In this document: positions 16,078-24,240 of the stretch, one piece after another | Layout: the number at the start of each line of letters is the position of its first letter | Position numbering within the stretch: position 1 is the stretch's first letter | Assembly: GCA_004762125.1 (NCBI GenBank) | Contig: SIHQ01000031.1 | Coordinates: forward strand, 1 to 44,032 | Direction of reading: 5' to 3' | Source of the DNA: Oceanospirillales bacterium | GTDB taxonomy: Bacteria > Pseudomonadota > Gammaproteobacteria > Pseudomonadales > Endozoicomonadaceae | Length of the DNA stretch: 44,032 bases | Made by a program: the position numbers and the translations under genes | The notes under the pieces: model-generated | What the model was told of the DNA's origin: nothing | What the model saw: only the letters and a program-made list of their open reading frames with translations | Databases searched by the model: none

Positions 16078-18611
16078 TATTTCTCACCCCGGTTTTTTAC
16101 CAGTTCACGTACGTCTTCTGCACCATCAAGGGTCAGGGCGTTTTGTGCCAGTGTTTGGCAGTCTTTCAAGTTCAGTTCACGAACTTTGGCTTTTACTTCA
16201 GGAATAGAAGGCACGCTGACCGACAATTCATCGACACCAAGGCCTAGAAGAATAGCGACAGCATCGGTATCACTGGCGAGGCCACCACAAACACCTACCC
16301 ATTTTCCTTCAGCGTGAGCTGCTTCAGCGGTCAGACCAATCAGGTTCAATACAGCCGGGTTCATAGCGTCAGCGCGGGAAGCCATTTTTGGATGACCACG
16401 GTCCATGGCCAGTGTGTATTGGGTTAGATCGTTAGTGCCTACGGAGAAAAAGTCCACTTCTTTGGCAAATTGACGAGCCATCAGCGCTGCGGCTGGTACT
16501 TCAATCATAATGCCCAGTTCGATGGACTCAATGCCGAGGTCTTTCTGTTCTTCCAAAACCAGTTTCTTGACCGCACGGAATTCATTGAGGCAGGCAATCA
16601 TTGGCAACATGATACGTACACGACCATGCTTTGATGCTTTCAGGATGGCACGAATCTGTCGTCGCAGCATAGATGGACGGTTGATGCCGACACGAATGCC
16701 ACGCTCACCCAGGAAAGGGTTTTCTTCTTCTGGCAGAGGCAGATACTGCAAAGGTTTGTCGCCACCGACGTCTAGCGTACGAATAATGATGGGACGATCT
16801 GGGCCTAGAACCTTAACGATTTCACTGTAGACTTCAGTCTGTTCGTCTTCGGAAGGCTCGGTGGCGCGGTCCATGTAAAGGAACTCTGAGCGCAGCAGGC
16901 CAACCCCTTCACCGCCCAGCTCAATGGCGTCACGGGCATCTTTGGCGTTACCAATATTGGCAACGACTTCAACATTGTGGCCATCTATAGTTGTAGCTGG
17001 CTGGTCAGCAACGGAGAGGTCGGCGGCTTTTTTAACGTTAGCCTGCTCCTGCTGGCTGTGAATATCAGCAATCAGCTCATCGGAAGGCTGTAGGCGCATA
17101 CGAGCCTTGTTTGCATCGAGAATTACGCGGTCACCGGAGTTGAGACGTTCCAGTTGTTCGCCCAGACCTACGATATAGGGGAGATCCATGGAACGGGCAA
17201 TGATTGCAGCGTGAGAAGTGGAACCCCCTTCACGGGTTGCAACACCAACCACACGACTCAAATCAAGAGTGATGATATCTGATGGAGTAATGTCGCAGGT
17301 CACCAGAATACAGCTCTCAGGCAATTGACGATCCTGATCACTGATTTCCAGTAGGTGTTTCAGTACACGATTGCCGACGTCTTCCAGATCAATAGCACGA
17401 CCTGCAAGTAAAGGGTTGTCTAAACCTCTTAAGGCTACAACCTGTTCGGCAATGCTACTGTGCCAGCTAAAAGCGGCACTTTTACCACGAACGATCAGCT
17501 CCATGGTTTTGTCGGTGACTTCAGGGTCTGACAACAGACCACGGTGAGCTTCAAAGATCTCTACCTGGCTATCATGACCTTTAGCGGTCAGATCGGACTT
17601 CAGGGTTTCCAGCTCAGTGCGTGCAGAAGCCAAAGCTTTGTTCAGACTGTCTACTTCAAGACTGTCACCCTGACCTTGTTCAGGAATATCAGGACGGCTG
17701 TTATCTACCTTGAACACTTCACCAATGGCCAAACCGCCAGCAGCTTTTACGCCAATCAGAACCATCGGGTCGGTATTGTGTTGACCGATCAGCGGGGCTT
17801 CTTCAATCGGAGCTTCTACTTTAGTTGCAACAGAGGATACGTTTTCACCCAAGCCAGAGTTAATGGCTTCAAGAACTGCAGCCAAAGCTTTCTCCGCATC
17901 TTCACCCTGAGCAGTCACTGTAACGACACTGCCCAGTTTGGTGTTCAAACCCAATAAGCCGGTGATGCTGGTGGCTTTTGAAGACTTTCCGCTCAACGAT
18001 AGAGTAACCGTGCTCGAATAACTGCGTGCGACACTGGCAAGCATTGCGGCAGGGCGGGCGTGAAGGCCAACCGGATTAGGGATGGTGATTTCTTCACTGA
18101 CTGTGATGCCAGCTGCGGGTTGTTGATTATCAACCTCTGGCTCATCAACCTGGTCATCACCTTTGAAGCTGATGTTTAGAATCGTGCTTTTAGCCGCTTT
18201 AACCGTTCCGCTTTCAGGTTTGATTACCAGTTCTTCGTGCTGACTGGTAATGACCATCATAGTCAGTAGGCTGATAGCGTTTTGAGCAATATAGTCTGCA
18301 TCAAATTCAATCAGTTTCTGGCCAGCAGAAACCTTGTCGCCTTCTTTGATCAGTGGTTTGAAACCTTCGCCTTTCAGCATCACGGTATCCAGACCAATGT
18401 GCATCAGCAGTTCCATGCCATTGCTATGACGCAGAGTCAGGGCGTGATGAGAAGCATGCAGTTGAGTGACTTCACCGGAGAAGGGTGCGCTTAAAACGGA
18501 GTTAACGGGATCAACAGCGATGCCATCGCCCAGCATTTTCTGACCAAACACCGGATCAGGTACATCGGTGATTGGAAAAACAATACCGTCCAGAGGTGCA
18601 AGAATCTTCAT
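16077..18611 (-). CDS. fused PTS phosphotransferase EIIA(Glc)-HPr-EI
   Basis: This 844-residue protein joins three PTS steps. EIIA(Glc) spans residues 1-145 with phospho-His H71 (LLMHIGLDTV). HPr spans about 172-258 with H184 (GLHARPAAM) and a KSSKATSITGLL segment. Enzyme I spans about 283-840 with H467 (GGSTSHAAIIAR), the PEP-binding GERGIRVGINRP and RIMLPMI segments, and the GVCGG active-site Cys loop. It would pass phosphate from PEP through EI and HPr to EIIA and then to the EIIB of PtsG. The same domain order is known in NagF-type proteins of Pseudomonas. Start ATG with GAGAAAG upstream. An AACGTT-centred palindrome lies 22 bases before the start. All phospho sites are present. Confidence 0.95.
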   Translation of the reverse strand: MKILAPLDGIVFPITDVPDPVFGQKMLGDGIAVDPVNSVLSAPFSGEVTQLHASHHALTLRHSNGMELLMHIGLDTVMLKGEGFKPLIKEGDKVSAGQKLIEFDADYIAQNAISLLTMMVITSQHEELVIKPESGTVKAAKSTILNISFKGDDQVDEPEVDNQQPAAGITVSEEITIPNPVGLHARPAAMLASVARSYSSTVTLSLSGKSSKATSITGLLGLNTKLGSVVTVTAQGEDAEKALAAVLEAINSGLGENVSSVATKVEAPIEEAPLIGQHNTDPMVLIGVKAAGGLAIGEVFKVDNSRPDIPEQGQGDSLEVDSLNKALASARTELETLKSDLTAKGHDSQVEIFEAHRGLLSDPEVTDKTMELIVRGKSAAFSWHSSIAEQVVALRGLDNPLLAGRAIDLEDVGNRVLKHLLEISDQDRQLPESCILVTCDITPSDIITLDLSRVVGVATREGGSTSHAAIIARSMDLPYIVGLGEQLERLNSGDRVILDANKARMRLQPSDELIADIHSQQEQANVKKAADLSVADQPATTIDGHNVEVVANIGNAKDARDAIELGGEGVGLLRSEFLYMDRATEPSEDEQTEVYSEIVKVLGPDRPIIIRTLDVGGDKPLQYLPLPEEENPFLGERGIRVGINRPSMLRRQIRAILKASKHGRVRIMLPMIACLNEFRAVKKLVLEEQKDLGIESIELGIMIEVPAAALMARQFAKEVDFFSVGTNDLTQYTLAMDRGHPKMASRADAMNPAVLNLIGLTAEAAHAEGKWVGVCGGLASDTDAVAILLGLGVDELSVSVPSIPEVKAKVRELNLKDCQTLAQNALTLDGAEDVRELVKNRGEK

Positions 18612-18632
18612 AGGACTTTCTCTGAATTTTCT

Positions 18633-18645
18633 GAAAAACGTTTTC
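18633..18645. promoter_or_regulatory. AACGTT-centred palindrome before the EIIA-HPr-EI gene
   Basis: The stretch contains AAAACGTTTT, a perfect 10-bp palindrome, flanked by G and C. It is placed where a repressor could block the start of transcription or translation of the PTS gene. A related GAAAACGTTC occurs at 18774-18783. LacI-type proteins often bind CG-centred palindromes; no such regulator is encoded in the window. Confidence 0.4.
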
Positions 18646-18791
18646 TAAGAAACAGTGCTAAGTGTGTAGATACAGGTAATCGAATCTTGTTCAGTTATTT
18701 GTCCGCCGTAGGCGGGCAAATAATGTATGAATCAGTATTTTCGGTTACTTATATGTCGTACGACAGCTTCTGTGAAAACGTTCTGTAATAC

Positions 18792-18827
18792 ATAAACAGG
18801 GAGCCGCATTTGTGGCTCCCTGTTTAT
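18792..18827 (-). terminator. terminator downstream of ptsG
   Basis: ATAAACAGGGAGCC and GGCTCCCTGTTTAT are perfectly complementary over 14 bp with an 8-nt loop, directly after the ptsG stop codon. It separates ptsG from the EIIA-HPr-EI gene, so the two probably have separate promoters. Confidence 0.85.
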
Positions 18828-18831
18828 GGAA

Positions 18832-20283
18832 TCAGGCTGGAACGGCTACTGCAGCAGCTCCGGAGTTGATCAACTCCTGCATATCAGTTTTGATGTTGTC
18901 GGACTTAGGACCAAAGATGGCCTGCATGTTCTGACCCATCGCCAGGACGCCTGCAGCGCCCAAAGCCTTGATACGGTTCTGGTTAACCAATTCAGGCTTG
19001 TTCACAGTAACGCGCAGACGAGTGATACAAGCATCCAGATTCTTGATGTTGCCAGCTCCACCGAAGGCAATGATCAAATCACTGGCCAGACCGGAAGATG
19101 TTTCAACAGCAACATTCATTTCAGCTTCGTCTTCACGGCCCGGTGTCTTCAGGTTGAACATGCTGATGGCGAAGCGGAATACGGTGTAGTAAATACCTGC
19201 GTATACCAGACCCAGAGGAATCAGCCAGAAAGATTTGGTACCAATACTTGAGAACAGTGTGAAGTCGATCAGACCGTGGGAGAAAGAAGCTCCCATTTTG
19301 ATTTCCAGAAAGTTGGTTATCATGAAGGCGAAACCAGCCAATACTGCGTGAATGGCATACAGAACCGGTGCAACGAATAAGAAAGAGAATTCGATAGGTT
19401 CGGTAATACCAGTCAGCAAGGAAGTCAGAGCAGCAGAGATCATAATGCCGCCAACACGCTTCTTGTTTTCAGGTGCGGCACTGTGCCACATGGCGATAGC
19501 TGCAGCAGGCAGACCAAACATCTTGAACAGGAATCCACCGGCCAGGAATCCGGCAGTAGGATCGCCAGCAAAAAAGCGTGGAATGTCACCGTTTACAACA
19601 GTACCGGCAGCAGTAACGAACTCGCCCATTTCCATCTGGAAAGGCACGTTCCATACATGATGGATACCGAAAGGAATCAAAAGGCGCTCAATGAAGCCGT
19701 AAACAAAGCCCATGGAAACAGGGTTGCCGTGAGCCGCATAGTCACCGAAGGAATCAATAGCGCTGCCGATTGGTGGCCAGATGAAAGCCAGCAAGATGCC
19801 CAGAGCAATAGCACCGAAAGCTGTAATGATAGGAACAAAACGCTTACCGGCAAAGAAACCCAGATACTCAGGCAGCTTGATTTTGTAGAAACGGTTGAAC
19901 ATTACGGAAGCCAAAATACCCGCAAGAATACCGCCAAATACGCCGGTATCGATGGAGTTGATGCCCATGATGGACTTGGTTTCAACACCCAGCTGACCCG
20001 CCATAACACCCATTGTGCCGAGCATTACAACGTAGCCAACAATAGCAGCAAGGGTTGAAACACCATCGTTGTCAGTAAGGCCAAGAACGGTACCAACCGC
20101 AAACAGTAAAGGCAGGTTTCCAAATACTGCACCACCGGCTTGAGCCATGGTTTGGCTTAATAGTTGTGGCATCCAGCTGAAGTCAGCGGCACCAATACCG
20201 AGCAGGATACCTGCCACCGGTAGGATAGCCACCGGCAGCATCAGTGCCCGGCCTATCTTTTGAAGTAATCCGAAGATATTCAT
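18832..20283 (-). CDS. ptsG: PTS glucose permease EIICB
   Basis: The 483-residue protein follows E. coli PtsG (477) along its length. The EIIC membrane domain (1-380) carries [58 protein letters not shown] and LKTPGRED. The EIIB domain (about 395-480) carries [18 protein letters not shown] with the phosphorylated Cys. It imports glucose across the inner membrane and phosphorylates it. There is no fused EIIA, which fits with EIIA(Glc) being supplied by the neighbouring fusion protein. GlcNAc permeases are related, but the match to the glucose type is closer by eye. The start ATG is followed by a normal N-terminus. A GTTC-5-GAAC inverted repeat lies upstream near 20290-20303. Confidence 0.93.
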   Translation of the reverse strand: MNIFGLLQKIGRALMLPVAILPVAGILLGIGAADFSWMPQLLSQTMAQAGGAVFGNLPLLFAVGTVLGLTDNDGVSTLAAIVGYVVMLGTMGVMAGQLGVETKSIMGINSIDTGVFGGILAGILASVMFNRFYKIKLPEYLGFFAGKRFVPIITAFGAIALGILLAFIWPPIGSAIDSFGDYAAHGNPVSMGFVYGFIERLLIPFGIHHVWNVPFQMEMGEFVTAAGTVVNGDIPRFFAGDPTAGFLAGGFLFKMFGLPAAAIAMWHSAAPENKKRVGGIMISAALTSLLTGITEPIEFSFLFVAPVLYAIHAVLAGFAFMITNFLEIKMGASFSHGLIDFTLFSSIGTKSFWLIPLGLVYAGIYYTVFRFAISMFNLKTPGREDEAEMNVAVETSSGLASDLIIAFGGAGNIKNLDACITRLRVTVNKPELVNQNRIKALGAAGVLAMGQNMQAIFGPKSDNIKTDMQELINSGAAAVAVPA

Positions 20284-20399
20284 GGTTTTTGTTCCCCCAG
20301 AACAAAGGTAAAAAATAAACGTGTTGGTCTTTTCGTTCTTTAACCAAGTCGCAATAACTGCGTCATTAGTCGTTTAAAATGGTCAATGGTTGATCAGAA

Positions 20400-21653
20400 T
20401 CAGTGGCTCGCTTTTACAGCTGTAGCCAATTGTTTTGTCGCTTGTTCAGCATCGATGTCCAGATGTTTGAAGAAGTAATCCAGAACTTCAAAAAAGCTGC
20501 GTTGCACTCTTTCATCTACGGCCATGGAATGAACCATGCTAGGCAGTAACGTGGCCTTTTCTGCACTGTTCTTGAATGCAGCCATGCTGGCCTGAGCGCA
20601 CTGATCAAATGCTTCAGGTGAAATATCTTGTCTGATGGGGATAGAGCCTTTTTTCTGATTAAAGGCCACCTGAAAGTCCGCATCCATCAAGGTTTGAGCG
20701 AACTTAACCTGAATCTGTTTTTGTCTTAAGGTCGTGGAGGGGAACATCACCATGGTATCCACGGTGTAAATATAAGCGTCGCTGTTCTGTGGTGCGGGTA
20801 GGCAGAGGATATCTACTCCAGGCTTGCTGCCATAAAAGTCCATTTCGCCTTTTGCCCAGTCACCGGAAAATTGAATAGCGGCTTTACCTGCCATTAACTG
20901 ACGGGTGGCTGTGTCCCACTTTCCGTCTGTTGAAACCGCTGGCAGGATTTTTCTGATTTGGGCTAGAACGTTGAAGACGGCAACCATTTTCTGGCTTGAG
21001 AGTGCCTGGTCATCGAGATCAACCAATGCCTTTCGATAAAAATCAGCGCCTTGTGTTCCTAGCAGAACATCTTCAAACAGTGTGCTGTATTGCCAATCTT
21101 CACTGCCCAGTGCCAAGGGTTGATAACCTTTTTTCTGGAGCAGGGGGGCGACATCAATCAACTGCTGCCAGGTTTGAGGAATAGGCTGATTAATGTCTGA
21201 AAATGGTTCGGGGTTCACCCACATCCAGTTGATGCGGTGAATGTTCAGTGGTGCTGCAACATATTTGCCATTGAACTGGAGACTGCTTTTCAATGTGTCA
21301 GGCAGTAGATTGTCCCAGTCATTATCTCGGGCTACTTGATCGACATCAGCAATCAGGTTCAGTTTGCTCCACTTTTTAATGGTGGTGCCTTTAATCTGGG
21401 CTGCCGTAGGTGGGTTACCGGAGATAATCCGGGACTTCAAAACGTTGATAGCTTCACTGCCACCGCCACCTATGATGGCAAAATCTTGCCATTCCAGGTT
21501 TTTGTCGTTCATGCGGATTTGAAGTTCGGACAGTGCTTTTTGCTCACCGGCGGATGTCCACCAATGCAGAACTTCCAGGTCGTCAGCGCAGGCTGTCAGC
21601 CAGGGCATGAACGTTAGGAGTGCTGTTAAGAAAAGTCTGACCGTAAGTCGCAT
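20400..21653 (-). CDS. sugar ABC-type substrate-binding lipoprotein, GltB-like
   Basis: About 417 residues from ATG 21653, which starts a signal sequence ending in the lipobox-like LTAC (Cys at residue 22). A longer in-frame start at 21716 would bury the signal. The mature part is a family 1 extracellular solute-binding protein (EVLHWWTSAGEQKAL...IGGGGSEAINVL...QFSGDWAKGEMDFYG...PAPQNSDAYIYTVDTM), like glucose/mannose-binding GltB of Pseudomonas and TTHA glucose-binding proteins. It would bind glucose or a similar sugar in the periplasm. No permease or ATPase genes follow, so it is an orphan here. The divergent sensor kinase suggests it feeds a signalling system or that its transporter lies elsewhere; that is inference. 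Confidence 0.85.
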   Translation of the reverse strand: MRLTVRLFLTALLTFMPWLTACADDLEVLHWWTSAGEQKALSELQIRMNDKNLEWQDFAIIGGGGSEAINVLKSRIISGNPPTAAQIKGTTIKKWSKLNLIADVDQVARDNDWDNLLPDTLKSSLQFNGKYVAAPLNIHRINWMWVNPEPFSDINQPIPQTWQQLIDVAPLLQKKGYQPLALGSEDWQYSTLFEDVLLGTQGADFYRKALVDLDDQALSSQKMVAVFNVLAQIRKILPAVSTDGKWDTATRQLMAGKAAIQFSGDWAKGEMDFYGSKPGVDILCLPAPQNSDAYIYTVDTMVMFPSTTLRQKQIQVKFAQTLMDADFQVAFNQKKGSIPIRQDISPEAFDQCAQASMAAFKNSAEKATLLPSMVHSMAVDERVQRSFFEVLDYFFKHLDIDAEQATKQLATAVKASH

Positions 21654-21740
21654 GAAAGAAACCGTTTTGAATCCATAATAAATCAAGTGTGATGAAATCT
21701 TATCAGTGGTTAACATCGGAAGGGGTAAGCTAGTCCGTCA

Positions 21741-21754
21741 AAATGTAACAAAGT
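21741..21754 (+). promoter_or_regulatory. operator-like site, left arm of a 14-bp inverted pair
   Basis: AAATGTAACAAAGT recurs perfectly as its reverse complement at 21858-21871, within the 348-bp gap between the sugar-binding protein and the response regulator gene. TGTTACA-type motifs are common in OmpR-family sites. The spacing between arms (103 bp) allows each to serve one of the two divergent promoters. Confidence 0.5.
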
Positions 21755-21857
21755 TATAGACTCAATTGGCTGGCTGGTTAGACGCTTTTCTACTGTTTAT
21801 TGGGGGTAGGGATGGATAACGGTACTGCTGGAGAAGGGGGAGCATTTCTTGCGCAAG

Positions 21858-21871
21858 ACTTTGTTACATTT
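21858..21871 (-). promoter_or_regulatory. operator-like site, right arm of a 14-bp inverted pair
   Basis: ACTTTGTTACATTT is the exact reverse complement of 21741-21754 and points toward the response regulator gene. The rest of the gap (21654-22001) holds no gene. Confidence 0.5.
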
Positions 21872-22001
21872 CAGTGATTATCAGTGTTGTCGTCTGATCC
21901 GGAACCGGTATTGATCCATATCGTAGTAACAGCAATTGAGCATAGTTTATCGATCAAAGTGTTGTATATTCCCCATCACACCGTATGACTGGAAGTAATA
22001 G

Positions 22002-22736
22002 ATGTCAGAGAAAGGTAAAATCTTTGTAGTTGATGATGACGATTCCATTCGTGATCTGCTTTCAGGGTACCTGCGCAAAAATGGTTTCGAGGTCATGGGT
22101 TTTCCCGATGGCGAAAGTTTTTTGAAAGTTTTTCCCAATGAAAAAGACTACCAGATGGTTGTACTCGACATCATGATGCCGGGCATTGACGGTTATGAAG
22201 TCGTTCGAAAGCTGAGAGAAGTATCAAAGATTCCGGTCATTATGCTGACGGCTGTTTCCGACGAAATTGACCGGATTATCGGGCTGGAAATGGGCGCGGA
22301 TGACTATTTGGCCAAACCCTTTAATCCAAGAGAGCTTCTAGCCCGGATTAAGGCCATTATGCGTCGTGTAGAGAGTCATGAGGTCGTTGCTGCTAGCAGT
22401 GATACTCAACGCTATTGTCACTTCAATGATTATCGTCTGGACACACTTACCCGTAATTTATACAAACCTGATGGAGAGTGTGAAAATCTGACCGGAGCTG
22501 ATTTCAATCTTCTAATGCTGTTGATTGGTCGTGCAGGACAAGTTGTAAGTCGGGAAGATATTGCCAGACTGACACGCAGTCGTGAAGTAATGCCGATGGA
22601 TCGCTTTATTGATGTTCAGGTCAGTCGGCTCCGGCATCAACTGGGTGATGATGCTCGCCATCCTGTGGTTATCAAGACCGTTCGCGGCAAAGGCTATGTC
22701 ATGGCCACAGAAGTAGATTTTGCGGATGCTGTTTAG
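22002..22736 (+). CDS. OmpR-family response regulator, GltR-like
   Basis: The 244-residue protein has a receiver domain (5-120) with the acidic pocket VDDDDS (10-15), phospho-Asp D56 (VVLDIMMPG), the conserved Thr (LTAVSD) and Lys (DDYLAKPFNPREL). A winged-helix DNA-binding domain (about 140-235) ends with VQVSRLRHQLGDD...IKTVRGKGYVMA. With the kinase gene, which it overlaps, and the divergent sugar-binding protein, it mirrors the gltR-gtrS-gltB neighbourhood of Pseudomonas. A role in glucose-dependent control of the adjacent transport genes is a reasonable inference. The ATG start is clear although the ribosome site is weak. Confidence 0.92.
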   Translation: MSEKGKIFVVDDDDSIRDLLSGYLRKNGFEVMGFPDGESFLKVFPNEKDYQMVVLDIMMPGIDGYEVVRKLREVSKIPVIMLTAVSDEIDRIIGLEMGADDYLAKPFNPRELLARIKAIMRRVESHEVVAASSDTQRYCHFNDYRLDTLTRNLYKPDGECENLTGADFNLLMLLIGRAGQVVSREDIARLTRSREVMPMDRFIDVQVSRLRHQLGDDARHPVVIKTVRGKGYVMATEVDFADAV

Positions 22737-24216
22737 CTACGTACTCAGCTATTACCGTCGTTTTCTGGCGAAGTACTCTCGATCCTTTATGACTCGAACA
22801 CTCTGTCTGGTTGCAGGCAGTGTGCTTCTCGCACAGTTAATTGTTTGGGGGATCTGGCAGGCCGAGTGGCGAGCAGAGTCCAATATGGCCTTGCGAGAAG
22901 TGTCTACCAATATGGCACTGCGAGTGTCGGCTACTGTGGACTACTTCAATTCACTACCGGCCAAGTATCGACACATTGTTCTAGACCAATTGCGAGAAAT
23001 GCGAGGTGGTAGCTACTTTGTAACGCTGAACCGTGAATACATTGAGATAGAGGCGCTCCCCGATAACAATGCCAGAGCGTTGGTCATTGAAAGTTTCTCA
23101 AAAGTGCTGCAAAAAGATTCCTCGATTATTGAAAGTCTTGATATTCGTTTTGCAGATCCTCAAACCCTGCATGTTTTCAACAATAAAACCCTGCTCAAAG
23201 AGCTGCCTAATTACTGGGATACCCATACCCAGTTACTTCAGCCTTATAACCCACCAGTGCTTGTTCTACAAATTCCTATTAGTGAGTCTGAATGGCTTTA
23301 TATTGCTACGACGGTTCCCAGTTCTTTGTTGTTGGGCGAAGCGGCCAGGGATAGTCGTAAACTTCGTATTTTTGGCGGTATTCTGCTGGCATTGTTATTA
23401 CTGTTGACCGTTCTCAGAGTTCGGGAAATCATTCGACCTTTTTCGAACCTTGCCAAAGCAGCGGCTGCTTTTGGGCGTGACTTGAAACCTGTTCCGCTAC
23501 CGGAAAAGGGCAGCGTAGAAGTAATTGAAGCGATTCATGCTTTTAACCAGATGCAAGACAACGTTCGTCAGTATATGAACGACAGAAAGGCTTTGTTCAG
23601 TGGTATTTCCCATGATTTGAAAACACCTCTGACACGGTTGCGTTTGAGAGTTGCCATGATGGAGGATGACAGTGAGCGAACAGCAATGGAGCAGGACCTA
23701 GATTATCTGGATCTTATGGTGAAAAGCGCCTTGCAGACTGTTCGTGATACCGAGGTACATGAAAATACGACCCGAATTAGGCTAGATTCTCTTTTAAAGG
23801 ATATTGCTGAAAGCTATCCGGAAGATGACTCAATCGTCTCGATAAACAGTGTTTATGATGAATCTTGTGTGCCGGAAATAGTGGCTAAACCTCTCGCTAC
23901 ACGACGCTGCCTTGAAAACCTTATTGATAACGCTATCCGTTACGGCAGTAAGGCAATTATTCACTTACGCCGGGATGATACGTTTTGGGTGATCTCGGTA
24001 TTTGATAACGGTCCGGGTCTTCCCAAAGGTATGGAGAAAGAGATTTTCAAACCTTATTTACGACTCGAGCATGGCAAACAGTGTAATCCCGGTGGCAGTG
24101 GCCTTGGTTTGATGACGGCAAGGCATTTGGCCAGAACTCATGGGGGAGATCTAGTGTTGAAAAACGGTGCTTCGGGAGGATTGGAAGCAAGGCTGACTTT
24201 TCCAGTGCCTGGCTAA
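22726..24216 (+). CDS. membrane sensor histidine kinase, GtrS-like
   Basis: About 496 residues. A first membrane helix (about 26-46), a periplasmic sensor domain of roughly 165 residues, and a second helix (about 215-231) are followed by HAMP, HisKA with phospho-His H296 (GISHDLKTPLTRLRLR) and the HATPase domain (N-box LIDNAIRYG, G-boxes DNGPGLP and GGSGLGL). The gene overlaps the response regulator by 11 bases if the ATG at 22726 is used (a TTG at 22720 is also in frame), so expression is coupled. It probably senses a sugar or sugar acid, directly or through the periplasmic binding protein next door; Pseudomonas GtrS senses 2-ketogluconate. The ligand here is not shown by sequence. Confidence 0.9.
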   Translation: MLFSYVLSYYRRFLAKYSRSFMTRTLCLVAGSVLLAQLIVWGIWQAEWRAESNMALREVSTNMALRVSATVDYFNSLPAKYRHIVLDQLREMRGGSYFVTLNREYIEIEALPDNNARALVIESFSKVLQKDSSIIESLDIRFADPQTLHVFNNKTLLKELPNYWDTHTQLLQPYNPPVLVLQIPISESEWLYIATTVPSSLLLGEAARDSRKLRIFGGILLALLLLLTVLRVREIIRPFSNLAKAAAAFGRDLKPVPLPEKGSVEVIEAIHAFNQMQDNVRQYMNDRKALFSGISHDLKTPLTRLRLRVAMMEDDSERTAMEQDLDYLDLMVKSALQTVRDTEVHENTTRIRLDSLLKDIAESYPEDDSIVSINSVYDESCVPEIVAKPLATRRCLENLIDNAIRYGSKAIIHLRRDDTFWVISVFDNGPGLPKGMEKEIFKPYLRLEHGKQCNPGGSGLGLMTARHLARTHGGDLVLKNGASGGLEARLTFPVPG

Positions 24217-24240
24217 TAAGAGCTGACCTCACCAGAGATA

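Noticed and set aside
17544-17957. 137-codon frame antisense to the EIIA-HPr-EI gene
   Set aside because: Complement of conserved HPr and EI coding sequence.
19483-20058. 191-codon open frame antisense to ptsG
   Set aside because: It lies wholly inside a well-supported gene, has biased composition and no recognised motif; a shadow frame.
18832-20283. N-acetylglucosamine permease (NagE) identity
   Set aside because: The EIIC and EIIB segments read closer to glucose PtsG, and there are no nag genes in the window. The EIIA-HPr-EI fusion alone does not decide the sugar.
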